DNA of 64,000 nucleotides from NCBI RefSeq assembly GCF_000373925.1, contig NZ_KB892762.1, positions 20,327-84,326 on the forward strand, given 5' to 3'. Position numbers and translations under genes: made by a program. Of this stretch, positions 44,542-53,415 are shown one piece after another; position 1 is the stretch's first letter, and every line of letters starts with the position of its first letter. This DNA comes from Actinopolymorpha alba DSM 45243. GTDB taxonomy: Bacteria > Actinomycetota > Actinomycetes > Propionibacteriales > Actinopolymorphaceae. Below the pieces are notes generated by a model, which was not told the origin of the DNA, made no database searches, and worked only from the letters and a program-made list of their open reading frames with translations.

Positions 44542-44865
44542 CTATCCGACGGCACGCACCCTCTCAGGACTGTGCCGGTGGTAGGCCCGTTCGTACTCGG
44601 TCCGGGCGGTTTCGAGTAGCTGACGCCACGATGTGACAGTGGGGCGGCGACGCAGCACAGCGCGGCGTTCGCGTTCGGTCATTCCTCCCCAGACCCCCCA
44701 CTCGATCCGCCCGTCGAGCGCCTCGGCGAGGCATTCGGTGCGGACCGGGCAGCCCATGCAAACCGTCTTCACATCGTGTTGGGCAGCCCCTTGGACGAAC
44801 AGCTTGTCGGGCTCGTCTGCGCCGCGGCACGCGGCCAGCCGAACCCAGTCGCCATTCCATGTCAT
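44542..44865 (-). CDS. whiB4: WhiB4-like iron-sulfur regulator
   Basis: A 107-residue WhiB protein. The four cluster cysteines are Cys13, Cys36, Cys39 and Cys45 (CMGCPVRTEC), followed by GVWGGMTERERRAVLRR with the beta-turn and AT-hook-like basic segment. DKLFVQGAAQ and EWGVWGGMTE agree with mycobacterial WhiB4 (Rv3681c), a redox-sensing regulator. ATG 44865 has GGGAGGGA upstream. It is divergent from ponA2 across 219 bp, as in mycobacteria. Confidence 0.92.
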   Translation of the reverse strand: MTWNGDWVRLAACRGADEPDKLFVQGAAQHDVKTVCMGCPVRTECLAEALDGRIEWGVWGGMTERERRAVLRRRPTVTSWRQLLETARTEYERAYHRHSPERVRAVG

Positions 44866-45084
44866 TCTGTAGTCCCTCCCCTGACTTCGGCCACGCAAGG
44901 TGACCGACGCGCGGACGTTCCCCCAACGTCCTGGCAGAACGGTAAAGCCAGAGGGGCCCAGAGCGACAGTCCCCAATGGCCAGATTTGTGATTGTGTCGT
45001 CACTCCCAGGGGGAAAAAGCGGTCGGGAAGGTCGTCTGCCTTAAGGAAACGATCAGCGTGGCCGACCGCGTAGGCTCTTCGGCT

Positions 45085-47541
45085 ATGAGCCCCATGTCCC
45101 GGACGCGACGAGAGCACGGCTTTGTGACTCACGTCCTCATGTTCGTCGTCGTCAGCGCGCTGATCGGCGCCCTTGCCGCCGGGCTACTCATCCCGTTCGC
45201 CGGGCTGCTCGGAGCGTCCACCTCGACGGTGACCGATGGTTTCCAAGAGATGGACGGCAACCTGCAGGATCCGCCCCTTCCGGAGCGCAGCCGGATGCTG
45301 GCCGCCGACGGTTCGGTGATCGCGACCTTCTACGACCAGAACCGCGTCGAGGTTTCGCTCAAGGAGGTCGCCCCGGTCATGCAGCGGGCGATCCTCGCGA
45401 TCGAGGACGCGCGGTTCTACCAGCACGGACCCCTCGACGCCCAGGGCACGCTCCGTGCGTTCCTCCGAAACCAGCAGGCCGGCGGGGTCTCCCAGGGTGG
45501 TTCGACCATCACCCAGCAGTACGTCAAGCTCGTGCTGTTCGAGTCCGCCGAGACGAAGGACGAGCAGAAGAAGGTCATCGAGGACTCCTACGGCCGCAAG
45601 CTCCAGGAGTTGAGGTACGCCGTCGAGCTCGAAAAGACGCTGGCCAAGAACCAGATCCTCGAGAAGTACCTCAACATCGTCTACTTCGGTGACGGCGCCT
45701 ACGGCATCGAGTCCGCCGCGAAGCACTTCTTCAACACCACGGCGAGCAAGCTCACCCTGACGCAGGCGGCGATGCTGGCCGGGCTGGTCCGTAACCCCAA
45801 CGGTCTCGACCCGCAGAAGAACGCCAAAGACGTGCTCGGCCGCCGCAACCTGGTGTTGTCGCGGATGGTCGACACCGCCATGATCTCGCCCGAGATGGGC
45901 ACGGAGGCCAGGAAGCAGGGCCTCGGTCTGAAGATGACCCAGTCGCGGCAGGGCTGTTACTACGCGAAGTACCCCTTCTTCTGCGACTACGCCCGCGAGG
46001 TCCTGCTCAACGACCCCCACTTCGGCAAGACCAAGGAAGAACGCCAACGCCTCCTCTCCCGGGGTGGGCTCACGATCAAGACGACGCTCGATCCGCAGTC
46101 CCAGGTCGCCGCGCAGGAGTCGGTCTCCAAGCACGTCAAGCCGACCGACGAGGCGATCGGCGCGCTGTCGCTGGTCGAGCCGGGCACGGGTTACGTCAAG
46201 GCGCTGGCGCAGTCCCGGGGGTATGGCAAGGGCAAGGGCAAGACGTTCATGAACCTCAACGTGCCGGTGAAGTACAACGGCACCTGGGGCTACCAGCCGG
46301 GGTCGACGTTCAAGCCGTTCGTGATGGCGGCGGCGATCCGGCAGGGCATCCCGCTGACGCAGAGCTTCCCCTCACCGGGACGTACGGTGATCACCCAGCC
46401 GGTCAAGACCTGCACGGACGGCAAGCGGGGGTTCGCCCGGACGGCCTGGAAGGTCGGCAACTCCACCAGCGCCGGGGCGACCAGCACGATGCTCACCGGC
46501 ACGGCCCTCTCGGTCAACACGTTCTACGCCAATCTCGAGGCGGCGACCGGTATCTGTGAGCCGGCCAACATCGCGACGAAGCTCGGCGCGACCCGCGCCG
46601 ACGGCAGGCCGCTCCAGCAGTTCAAACCGTTCGTGCTCGGCGTCAACGAGATCGCCCCGCTGTCGATGGCCGAGGCGTACGCCACCTTCGCCGCCCGCGG
46701 CCTGCACTGCAAGGCCACCCCGGTCACGCAGGTGGTCGACCGCAACGGCGACCAGCTCAAGATCGAAGGGCCCAGCTGCAAGCAGGTCCTGCCCAAGGAC
46801 GTCGCCGACGCCGTCAACTACGTCCTGCGCCAGGTCGTCGACGGTCCGGTCCCGGGCCGCACCGGTAAGGACATGCACATGGACGGCCGCCAGGCCGCCG
46901 GCAAGACGGGTACCAACGAGGAACGTAAGGCCGTGTGGTTCATGGGCTACACGACCAACCTCGCGACCGCCGCGGTCATCGTCGACGCCGACCCGCCGCT
47001 CCGCTCCCTCATCGGGATGAACATCGGTGGCCGCGTCGTTGGCGGCTCCGAGGTCTGGGGTGGCAAGCTCGCCGGCCCGATGTGGCTCGACGCGATGAAC
47101 GGCGCCCTCGTGGGACGCCAGAGCGCGAACTTCGTCGAACCCAACCGCGACATCATTCAGGGCGTCCCGACCGAGGTTCCCTCCGTCATCGGGATGGGCC
47201 AGAACCGCGCGAAGCAGACCCTCAGCGAGGCCGGCTTCGGCATGGTGATCGGCGGCTGGGTCGACTCGGGTGCCCAGCGGGGCACGATCGCCCGGCAGAG
47301 CCCCGGACCCAACTCGATGTACGGCTCGGGCTCGACGGTGACGGTCTACCTGTCTGACGGCACACCGCCCGCGCCGCCGCAGCCAAGGCCCAAGCCGTTC
47401 CCCACCTCCACAGGCGGGCCGCTCCCACCGAAGCCGCCGTGGCCACCTGGTGGTCCTGGTGGTCCTGGTGGGCCTGATGGTCCGCGCATTCCCGGCGTAG
47501 GAGAGCCCGGACTGCTGGGCCAGCCACCGCCGGCAGAGTAG
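45085..47541 (+). CDS. ponA2: class A penicillin-binding protein (PonA2-like) with PASTA domain
   Basis: An 818-residue bifunctional peptidoglycan synthase. A single N-terminal membrane helix (LMFVVVSALIGALAAG) is followed by the GT51 glycosyltransferase (EDARFYQHG, then QGGSTITQQYVK). The transpeptidase has SxxK in QPGSTFKPF, SxN in ALSVNTFY and KTG in AAGKTGTNEERKAVWF. One PASTA domain (VPSVIGMGQNRAKQTLSEAGF) precedes a Pro/Gly-rich tail with a GGPGGP run. It polymerises and crosslinks wall outside the membrane. ATG 45085 precedes the helix; the upstream frame to 44992 is probably leader. Equivalent to Rv3682. Confidence 0.94.
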   Translation: MSPMSRTRREHGFVTHVLMFVVVSALIGALAAGLLIPFAGLLGASTSTVTDGFQEMDGNLQDPPLPERSRMLAADGSVIATFYDQNRVEVSLKEVAPVMQRAILAIEDARFYQHGPLDAQGTLRAFLRNQQAGGVSQGGSTITQQYVKLVLFESAETKDEQKKVIEDSYGRKLQELRYAVELEKTLAKNQILEKYLNIVYFGDGAYGIESAAKHFFNTTASKLTLTQAAMLAGLVRNPNGLDPQKNAKDVLGRRNLVLSRMVDTAMISPEMGTEARKQGLGLKMTQSRQGCYYAKYPFFCDYAREVLLNDPHFGKTKEERQRLLSRGGLTIKTTLDPQSQVAAQESVSKHVKPTDEAIGALSLVEPGTGYVKALAQSRGYGKGKGKTFMNLNVPVKYNGTWGYQPGSTFKPFVMAAAIRQGIPLTQSFPSPGRTVITQPVKTCTDGKRGFARTAWKVGNSTSAGATSTMLTGTALSVNTFYANLEAATGICEPANIATKLGATRADGRPLQQFKPFVLGVNEIAPLSMAEAYATFAARGLHCKATPVTQVVDRNGDQLKIEGPSCKQVLPKDVADAVNYVLRQVVDGPVPGRTGKDMHMDGRQAAGKTGTNEERKAVWFMGYTTNLATAAVIVDADPPLRSLIGMNIGGRVVGGSEVWGGKLAGPMWLDAMNGALVGRQSANFVEPNRDIIQGVPTEVPSVIGMGQNRAKQTLSEAGFGMVIGGWVDSGAQRGTIARQSPGPNSMYGSGSTVTVYLSDGTPPAPPQPRPKPFPTSTGGPLPPKPPWPPGGPGGPGGPDGPRIPGVGEPGLLGQPPPAE

Positions 47542-47563
47542 GCCGCGGTAGCCAGAGCACACA

Positions 47564-47607
47564 GTGGCCGCCTGGGCTGACGGAATTCCGTCAGCCCAGG
47601 CGGCCAC
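47564..47607. terminator. 44-bp perfect palindrome terminator
   Basis: The arms 47564-47585 and 47586-47607 are exact complements (GTGGCCGCCTGGGCTGACGG then AA at the centre, GAATTC in the middle), followed by GTTTTG. It is a strong terminator serving ponA2 and the convergent Mur-ligase gene. Confidence 0.92.
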
Positions 47608-47679
47608 GTTTTGTTGGTGGCAGGCTGGCGGCGCTGGCGTTTCCGCTCGCCGCGGCACCGATGATCATGATCGCGCGCG

Positions 47680-49134
47680 TCATACGGCGCCGTCCGAAGC
47701 GAGCGACAGCACCGTCGCCTCGTCGCTGTACGGGATCTTTGTGTGGCCGATGATCTGGTACGGCTCGCTGCCCTTGCCCGCGATGAGAACCAGATCGCCC
47801 GGGGCGGCCGCAGCCAGCGCCTCCGCGATCGCCTGTGCGCGATCGGGGACCGTGCGGACACGATCGGCGTGCGCCGTTGTGCCGGCGAGGATTTCGACGA
47901 TGATCCGGCCCGGATCCTCGGTGCGCGGGTTGTCGCTCGTGAGGACGACCTGGTCGGACAGCTCGGCTGCGATCCGACCCATAACCGGCCGCTTGGCGCG
48001 GTCCCGGTCGCCGCCGCAGCCGAAGACCGTCACGATTCGGCCGATAGCACCTGTGCGCAGGGTCCGCAGCACTTGGTCCAGTGCGTCCGGGCTGTGCGCG
48101 TAGTCCACCATCACGGTGTACGGCCGGTCCACCGGTACGATCTGCATCCGCCCCGGCGGCCCGGGCTGCGCCGCCAGGGCTCGTGCCGCGTCGTCGAGCG
48201 GAACGTCGAGCTCGAGCGCAGTGGCCAGCACAGCCAGCGCGTTCGACACGCTCATCTCGCCGAAGCCGCGTACCAACGCCTGCACCGACCGACCACCCGC
48301 ATGCACAAGGAACGCGGTCCCGTCGGGAGTGCGCCGCAGATCGGTGGCGATCAGATCCGCGTTTGTATGCAGCGCGAATGTGCGGGTGCTCTTCCAACGC
48401 TGGTGGATGCGGCGGCCGACCGGATCGTCGACATTGGCCACCGCCGCCCGGGCCAGATCGAACAGGTGCAGCTTGGCCGCCTCGTATGCGGCCATCGAGC
48501 CGTGCACGTCGAGATGGTCGTGACTCAGGTTGGTGAAACACCCGACCGCCACATCAGTACCGTCTAGCCGCCGCCCGGCCAGCGCAATCGAGGACGCTTC
48601 CATCACCACGTGCGTGGCACGGTTATCGGCGAACCAGCGCAGGATGTACTGCAGGTCGACCGATTCCGGAGTGGTCGGTGTTCGCCGCTCGACGTCCACC
48701 GGCACAGCGTCCAGCGTGATGCCGATCGTGCCGATCATCCCAACTCGCCGGCCCAGCGTCCGAAGAACACCGCCCATCGTGTGGGTGATCGAGCTCTTGC
48801 CGTTGGTGCCGGTGATGGCAACCACCGTCAGGTCCCGCGCGGGATATCGGTAGAACGCGCAGGCCACCCCCGCTGCCGCGGCCTCGGGATCCGCCACAAC
48901 TATGTCCGCATCCGATTCAGGCGGCCCGATCACGACGATCGCACCAGCCGTGCGCGCTTGGGCGATGTGCGCGGCCCGCGCCTCCGCCGTTCGCGCCACG
49001 GAAATGAAGACGGCTCCCGTCGTGATGAGCCGAGAGTTCAGTTGCACGTCGGTCACGACGTCATCGAGGGCGACGGGTCGTACGACGGAGATGCCACCGG
49101 TGACGCCGGCCAAGAGGTCCTTCAGAAGTGTCAT
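47680..49134 (-). CDS. MurE-like Mur ligase (orphan UDP-MurNAc-tripeptide synthetase paralogue)
   Basis: A 484-residue Mur ligase. The ATP loop is ITGTNGKSS, the carbamylated-lysine region YEAAKLHLFDLA, and the amino-acid selectivity motif DNPRTEDP contains the DNPR sequence seen in diaminopimelate-adding MurE. HSPDALDQVLRTLR is also MurE-like. It lies outside any dcw cluster, so it is probably a second copy used in special conditions or for a non-wall product. ATG 49134 is the start. It is convergent with ponA2, an attractive but unproven functional link. Confidence 0.85.
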   Translation of the reverse strand: MTLLKDLLAGVTGGISVVRPVALDDVVTDVQLNSRLITTGAVFISVARTAEARAAHIAQARTAGAIVVIGPPESDADIVVADPEAAAAGVACAFYRYPARDLTVVAITGTNGKSSITHTMGGVLRTLGRRVGMIGTIGITLDAVPVDVERRTPTTPESVDLQYILRWFADNRATHVVMEASSIALAGRRLDGTDVAVGCFTNLSHDHLDVHGSMAAYEAAKLHLFDLARAAVANVDDPVGRRIHQRWKSTRTFALHTNADLIATDLRRTPDGTAFLVHAGGRSVQALVRGFGEMSVSNALAVLATALELDVPLDDAARALAAQPGPPGRMQIVPVDRPYTVMVDYAHSPDALDQVLRTLRTGAIGRIVTVFGCGGDRDRAKRPVMGRIAAELSDQVVLTSDNPRTEDPGRIIVEILAGTTAHADRVRTVPDRAQAIAEALAAAAPGDLVLIAGKGSEPYQIIGHTKIPYSDEATVLSLASDGAV

Positions 49135-49284
49135 TTCTACCCCGGAAGATGAGCCGTAATCCTCAGATCGATGCCCACCTCACTCTGAAGATCGACGATC
49201 TGTGAACCCACGGATACCATCCGACCGTCTGGCGACCAGATCGACGACTGGAGGTGCTGGACGGAGATCCTGAAACTTCTTCTG

Positions 49285-49473
49285 TTGTATGTCCTTGTGT
49301 ACTGGCCATACCTCGGCCCGCTTGCCGCGCTGATACCCATCCGCGGGCTCAGGCATCGGTCGACTATCGCGGCACGTATCGGCTACGCGGTCGTCCTGGG
49401 CTGGCTGGTAGTACTCGCGCCCGGCGACATAGCCCTTGTGATCTGGTACATGAGGGTCGCGGGCGAGGGATGA
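49285..49473 (+). CDS. possible small two-TM membrane protein
   Basis: A 62-residue frame from TTG 49285. It encodes MYVLVYWPYLGPLAALIPI, a short polar loop RGLRHRSTIAARIG, then VVLGWLVVLAPGDIALVIWYM, i.e. two clear membrane helices. The frame is open upstream to 49189 without an ATG or GTG, and no good ribosome-binding site is at the right distance. It fills an otherwise empty 415-bp gap between the Mur ligase and YqeY genes. The hydrophobic pattern is convincing but the start is not, so it may be a remnant. Confidence 0.35.
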   Translation: MYVLVYWPYLGPLAALIPIRGLRHRSTIAARIGYAVVLGWLVVLAPGDIALVIWYMRVAGEG

Positions 49474-49549
49474 AGACACACTTCTTCAGTTGACGATCCG
49501 TGTGACCGGATATCCGTGAGCCCCTCCGTCCTGATGAGACGCGATGGCC

Positions 49550-50002
49550 TCAGCTGAGCTGGCCGCGGACGACGGCGGCGATCCGGCCGCCTTCAGCGCG
49601 GCCCTTCACCTGGGGCTGGACGATCTTCATCACCGCACCCATGTCCTTCATGCCGCTGGCACCAACCTCCGCGATCGCCGTACGAACGATCTCAGCCAGC
49701 TCGTCCTCGGACAGCTGGACCGGGAGGTACTCCGCGATGATCTCGCCCTCGGTGCGTTCCTTGGCGGCAAGCTCGGCGCGGCCGGCCTGGTCGAACGCCT
49801 CGGCCGCCTCGCGGCGCTTCTTCGCCTCCTTGTCGAGAACCTCCAGCACCTCGGCGTCGCTCAGCTCGCGGGCAGCGGTACCAGCGACCTCGGCGTTCGT
49901 CACCTCAGTGAGGGTCATCCGCAGCGTCGACGCGCGGAGGCTGTCCCGCGCCTTCATCGCGGCGGTCAGGTCGGCACGCAGGCGGTCCTTGAGGGCACTC
50001 AT
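49550..50002 (-). CDS. GatB/YqeY-domain protein
   Basis: A 150-residue YqeY-family protein. MSALKDRLRADLTAAMKARD, LRMTLTEVTNAEV, EYLPVQLSEDEL and MGAVMKIVQPQVKGRAEGG are the conserved family stretches. YqeY resembles the tRNA-binding tail of the GatB subunit of Asp/Glu-tRNA amidotransferase and may bind tRNA. It starts at ATG 50002, divergent from the metallophosphoesterase. Confidence 0.92.
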   Translation of the reverse strand: MSALKDRLRADLTAAMKARDSLRASTLRMTLTEVTNAEVAGTAARELSDAEVLEVLDKEAKKRREAAEAFDQAGRAELAAKERTEGEIIAEYLPVQLSEDELAEIVRTAIAEVGASGMKDMGAVMKIVQPQVKGRAEGGRIAAVVRGQLS

Positions 50003-50144
50003 GGGCCGATCTTATGGTCGATGGCCTGGCTCCCGCCGCCGCGTTTGTCCGTTCCGTTGGTCCGCGCCCGACTGGATGATCATTTCCCGGCCCGACCCGC
50101 CGAGCGATCACCCCTCGGACGGTTGGGTGTGGGACCCTGGCAGG

Positions 50145-51050
50145 GTGCATCCGTTGCTCAAATACACCCTTGCGACCACCGCCGGCGCCGCGGCCGTCGG
50201 GGCGGCCTGCGTGGCGTACGCCGCGGGCTATGAGGTCCGGGCCTACCGGCTGCGCAGGTTCGACGTACCCGTCCTTCCTCCGGGGTCGAGGCCGCTGCGC
50301 GTTCTCCACATCTCCGACCTTCACCTCATGCCCGACCAGAGGGACAAGGTGGAGTGGGTCCGCGGGCTGGCCGCGCTCGAGCCCGACCTGGTGGTCAACA
50401 CCGGCGACAACATCTCCCACCCAGACTCGGTGCCGGTCGCGCTCCACGCCTACGAGCCGCTGCTCGAACTGCCCGGAGTGTTCGTCTTCGGGTCTAACGA
50501 CTACTACGCGCCGGTTCCGCGTAACCCCGCGAGGTACCTCATCCGGCGGGGAGAGGGCCCTCGCCACCTCACGGCGCCCCGGCTGCCGACCGAGGATCTG
50601 CGGGCGGCGTTCACCGAGGCCGGTTGGCTCGACCTCTCCAACGCCAAGGGGGAGCTGAAGACCGACGACCGGCTGCTGGCGTTCGCCGGAGTGGACGATC
50701 CGCACATCCGGTGGGACCGCTACGAGGACATCGCCGGGCCGGCCGACACGTCCGCCGAGCTGACGATCGGGGTCACCCACGCGCCGTACCGCCGGGTCCT
50801 CGACGCGATGGTCGCCGACGGCTACCGCCTGCTGCTCGCCGGACACACCCACGGCGGCCAGCTGTGCGTGCCCGGCTTCGGCGCGCTTGTGACGAACTGC
50901 GACCTCGACACCAGCCGAGCCAAGGGGCTGTCCCGGTGGGGACCGTCGTGGCTGCACGTGTCGGCCGGGTTGGGTACGTCGCCGTACGCGCCGCTCCGGT
51001 TCGCCTGCTACCCCGAGGCGAGCCTGCTGACCCTGCGTTCGGCCCTGTGA
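50145..51050 (+). CDS. membrane-anchored metallophosphoesterase
   Basis: A 301-residue calcineurin-like phosphoesterase equivalent to Rv3683. An N-terminal hydrophobic helix (ATTAGAAAVGAACVAYAAG) anchors it. The metal motifs are HISDLHLMPDQ, NTGDNISHPD, FGSNDYY (the usual GNH position reads GSND) and LLAGHTHGGQLCVP. The YaeI-like group hydrolyses UDP-glucosamine-type or phosphodiester substrates; the substrate here is unknown. GTG 50145 starts directly after CAGG with little leader, so leaderless or alternative starts are possible. Confidence 0.88.
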   Translation: MHPLLKYTLATTAGAAAVGAACVAYAAGYEVRAYRLRRFDVPVLPPGSRPLRVLHISDLHLMPDQRDKVEWVRGLAALEPDLVVNTGDNISHPDSVPVALHAYEPLLELPGVFVFGSNDYYAPVPRNPARYLIRRGEGPRHLTAPRLPTEDLRAAFTEAGWLDLSNAKGELKTDDRLLAFAGVDDPHIRWDRYEDIAGPADTSAELTIGVTHAPYRRVLDAMVADGYRLLLAGHTHGGQLCVPGFGALVTNCDLDTSRAKGLSRWGPSWLHVSAGLGTSPYAPLRFACYPEASLLTLRSAL

Positions 51051-51148
51051 CGCGTCCTCCATTGGGGCGTCCGGGGCCCTCCGCGGCACCATGACAGATA
51101 CCCCGTCGCAGGAACATCCGGCCGCCCGATAGACTCGCCTGGCGATTC

Positions 51149-51223
<75 letters not shown>

Positions 51224-51255
51224 TCGGATAGTCGCAGGTCAGGAGCCCTGTCGGA

Positions 51256-52380
51256 TCACTCCGGCAGGGCCTCTGAACGCTCATACAGCAGCAAAGTACA
51301 GCAGCACTCACCCGGCCAGGCCTTCTCCCAGGCTGTCCCAAGGCGCTTGAGCGCATCCCGCGTCTGCTTCGACGAAACCTTGGTGTAGATCTCCATGGTG
51401 ACCGCGAACTGAGCATGGCCGGAGGATCTGCATGACAACGCGCGGGTGTACGTCAAGATCCACCAGCAGGGACGCGCAGGTCCGCCGGGCGTCGCGAACA
51501 CGAGGTCTGATGGCTGCCACAGCTCCCCCGCCGCCAGCCGAGCCTTCTTCTGATCAAACTTGCGCTGCCTGAGTGCGTTGACACCGATCTCAGGCATGGG
51601 CAGCGTTGCGTCCGACGCTTCCGTCTTGGTCTCCCGGTGCAGGAGCTGCCTCCGCACCCGCTGAAGCTGGTGAGAGATCGTCAACTCCCCCTCGTCCATG
51701 TCGACATTGGACCACTGCAGGCCGAGCACCTCCCCCTTGCGAAGGCCCATCACCAGGATCAGGACGTACGCCGGGTAGAGCGCGTACTGACGGGAGCGAG
51801 CCGTATCGAGGAAAGCACGCGCCCCCTCACTGGACCACGCCTTGCTCTTGTGTGCTCGCCCAGTCGGCAGCTTCACCAAGCGCGCGACATTCCGGCCCAC
51901 CAACTCTTCAGTCACAGCGTTGGACAACGCGGACCGCAGTACCGTTCGAAGATCTTTCACGGTTCGAGCCGATGGCACAGTCTGGCAGCACCTCCCAACC
52001 GCGCAGCACCGCCGCTTGCCCTCCCCGCGCCGGGCTTCCTTGCCCTGCTCGCAGCATTGGCAGGTGACGCGTACCCGGTTAAGCCACGTTTGCACGTCGC
52101 GAACCTGCAATCGGTCGAGTCGTTTAGTGCCGATTCCCGGAATGATGTAGAGGCGGATCAGCGTCTCGCAAGTAGCCCACGTCAACGGCGCCAAATTCGG
52201 CCGAACAACATTATCGAGCCAGTACGAAAGGTAAGCCTGAACAGTCGGAACGGTCGGAACCGTCGATGCCACCGGCCCCTGTCGCGCCTTCTCCTGGAGC
52301 TTGGTCCACTTCCGATGGACCTCCTCCCACGTCTTGCCATACACGTACTTCCGCATGCGCAACCCGGTTGGCGTATTCAC
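51256..52380 (-). pseudogene. tyrosine recombinase integrase, inactivated
   Basis: A 374-residue open frame that looks intact but is not. The N-terminal part (GLRMRKYVYGKTWEEVHRKW, SAM-like core-binding region) and the first catalytic Arg (LVMGLRKGEVLGLQWSNVD) are normal. After DLVFATPGG the family sequence continues only in the next frame as RDARRTCASLLVDLDVHPR and VVMQILR, and then returns to the first frame at HAQFAVTMEIYTKV. This means an internal deletion of about 20-30 codons with a frame change, followed by one extra G near 51422. The HxxR box is thus lost from the product. The usual first 25-30 residues are also missing. The GTG start overlaps the xis-like stop. Confidence 0.82.
51284..51305 (+). 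promoter_or_regulatory. arm-type integrase site, left
   Basis: Two TACAGCAGC copies separated by AAAG. The same 22-bp arrangement, one base different, occurs near the other end at 53311-53332 in the same orientation. This fits arm sites for tyrosine recombinase binding. It lies near the 3' end of the integrase gene. Confidence 0.7.
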
Positions 52381-52631
52381 CCCAGACGGCGAGCTACGTA
52401 CTCATCAATCCACTGAGGAAGAATCCGGCGATGTCGACCATCTTTGATCGACCTAATCTCGCCCGACGCAACAAGCATCTTCGTCTTCGACAACCCGAAA
52501 CCGAGCATGCCAGCCACCTCGGTAACGGTGGCGGGTGTGTCTTGCGTCAAGGTGTTGGCAGGGTTGACCTGGGTCTCGGCAGAGCCGTGCTGTCGGTGGT
52601 GGCCGATAGCCTCGAGGCATGAGTTCTCCAT
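52377..52631 (-). CDS. excisionase-like helix-turn-helix protein
   Basis: The C-terminal 55 residues match the excisionase/AlpA-type MerR-like winged helix: ATVTEVAGMLGFGLSKTKML, then SGEIRSIKDGRHRRILPQ and WIDEYVARRLG. Such proteins control excision of actinobacterial integrative elements and are encoded just before the integrase, as here. ATG 52631 gives 84 residues but overlaps the start of the divergent nucleotidyltransferase; TTG 52550 would give 57 residues that fit the domain better. The abrupt end at ARRLG may reflect the same deletion that removed the integrase N-terminus. Confidence 0.7.
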   Translation of the reverse strand: MENSCLEAIGHHRQHGSAETQVNPANTLTQDTPATVTEVAGMLGFGLSKTKMLVASGEIRSIKDGRHRRILPQWIDEYVARRLG

Positions 52632-53299
52632 GGAACGAAGCACTGGCCGGCGTCGCCGCCAAGTTGAACCACGGCAGCTTCGACTGGATGCTCGTTGGCA
52701 GTGCAGCAACAGCGCTTCGCGGCGTCGCGGTCGAGCCAGGCGACATCGACGTGGCAGTCTCGACCGCCGAGGACGTTGCTCGTGCCGCGACGCTGCTGCC
52801 GACCCCCGAGGCGACGCAACGACAGGACCCGCGACACGAACCGGGCGACCCGGCAACGTGGCTGAGCACAACGGCGGAGCCGACGCTGCGTTTCGGCGAC
52901 GCCCAGCGGTGGACCTTCGGTCGATGGCTCGTCAATGGTGTCAAAGTCGAGCTGGCTCACATTGAGGATCCCACGGCGGCCGATCTTATGATCGAGACTC
53001 GTGGACCTCTGGTGTGGCGCGCGCGAACAGTTGTCGACTGTCACGGACATCCCATCCCGACTGTCCCGATCGAGGTTCAAATCGCCACCATGCTCGCTCG
53101 ACAGCAAGCAGCCAGGATCGAGGCAACGATCGCCGTCATCGACTCTCTTCCGCTGAACGTCGCCCTGCTGCGACGCGCCATCTCCGACAGGCAGGCGGAA
53201 GGCTTCACCATCACAGTTCCCGACACGCTACGAGGCTTGCTTGCACAACAACGGACCGCGACCGAGCGAACGGACCAGCGACCAGAACTGCCCGCGTAG
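52619..53299 (+). CDS. nucleotidyltransferase-fold protein (element cargo)
   Basis: A 226-residue protein with the pol-beta nucleotidyltransferase signature: LVGSAATALRG (Gly27-Ser28) followed by GDIDVAVS (Asp42-x-Asp44), with a further acidic strand at GVKVELAHIED. The later IEVQIATMLARQQAARIEATI segment is helical. It resembles stand-alone aminoglycoside-type or AbiEii/MNT-like transferases, but I cannot assign a substrate. It is the only cargo of the tRNA-Pro element. The Gly-Ser and Asp-x-Asp residues are intact, so it is probably functional although the integrase is not. No HEPN or AbiEi-like partner is adjacent. Confidence 0.8.
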   Translation: MSSPWNEALAGVAAKLNHGSFDWMLVGSAATALRGVAVEPGDIDVAVSTAEDVARAATLLPTPEATQRQDPRHEPGDPATWLSTTAEPTLRFGDAQRWTFGRWLVNGVKVELAHIEDPTAADLMIETRGPLVWRARTVVDCHGHPIPTVPIEVQIATMLARQQAARIEATIAVIDSLPLNVALLRRAISDRQAEGFTITVPDTLRGLLAQQRTATERTDQRPELPA

Positions 53300-53310
53300 T
53301 GGTGGTGGCG

Positions 53311-53332
53311 TACAGCAGCGAAGTACAGCAGC
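53311..53332 (+). promoter_or_regulatory. arm-type integrase site, right
   Basis: TACAGCAGCGAAGTACAGCAGC, the direct counterpart of the site at 51284-51305 with one mismatch, about 85 bp inside the right attachment site. Confidence 0.7.
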
Positions 53333-53415
53333 GCCAACAACCGCCCCGCCCCGTCCCGGCCCAGGATGGCGCGACGTACGCCTGACCGACTGCCATCGAC
53401 CGTCGCGCCGATAGC

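Noticed and set aside
52453..52944. 163-codon minus-strand frame overlapping the nucleotidyltransferase
   Set aside because: It is antisense to a gene with clear NTase motifs and is out of frame with the excisionase-like HTH.
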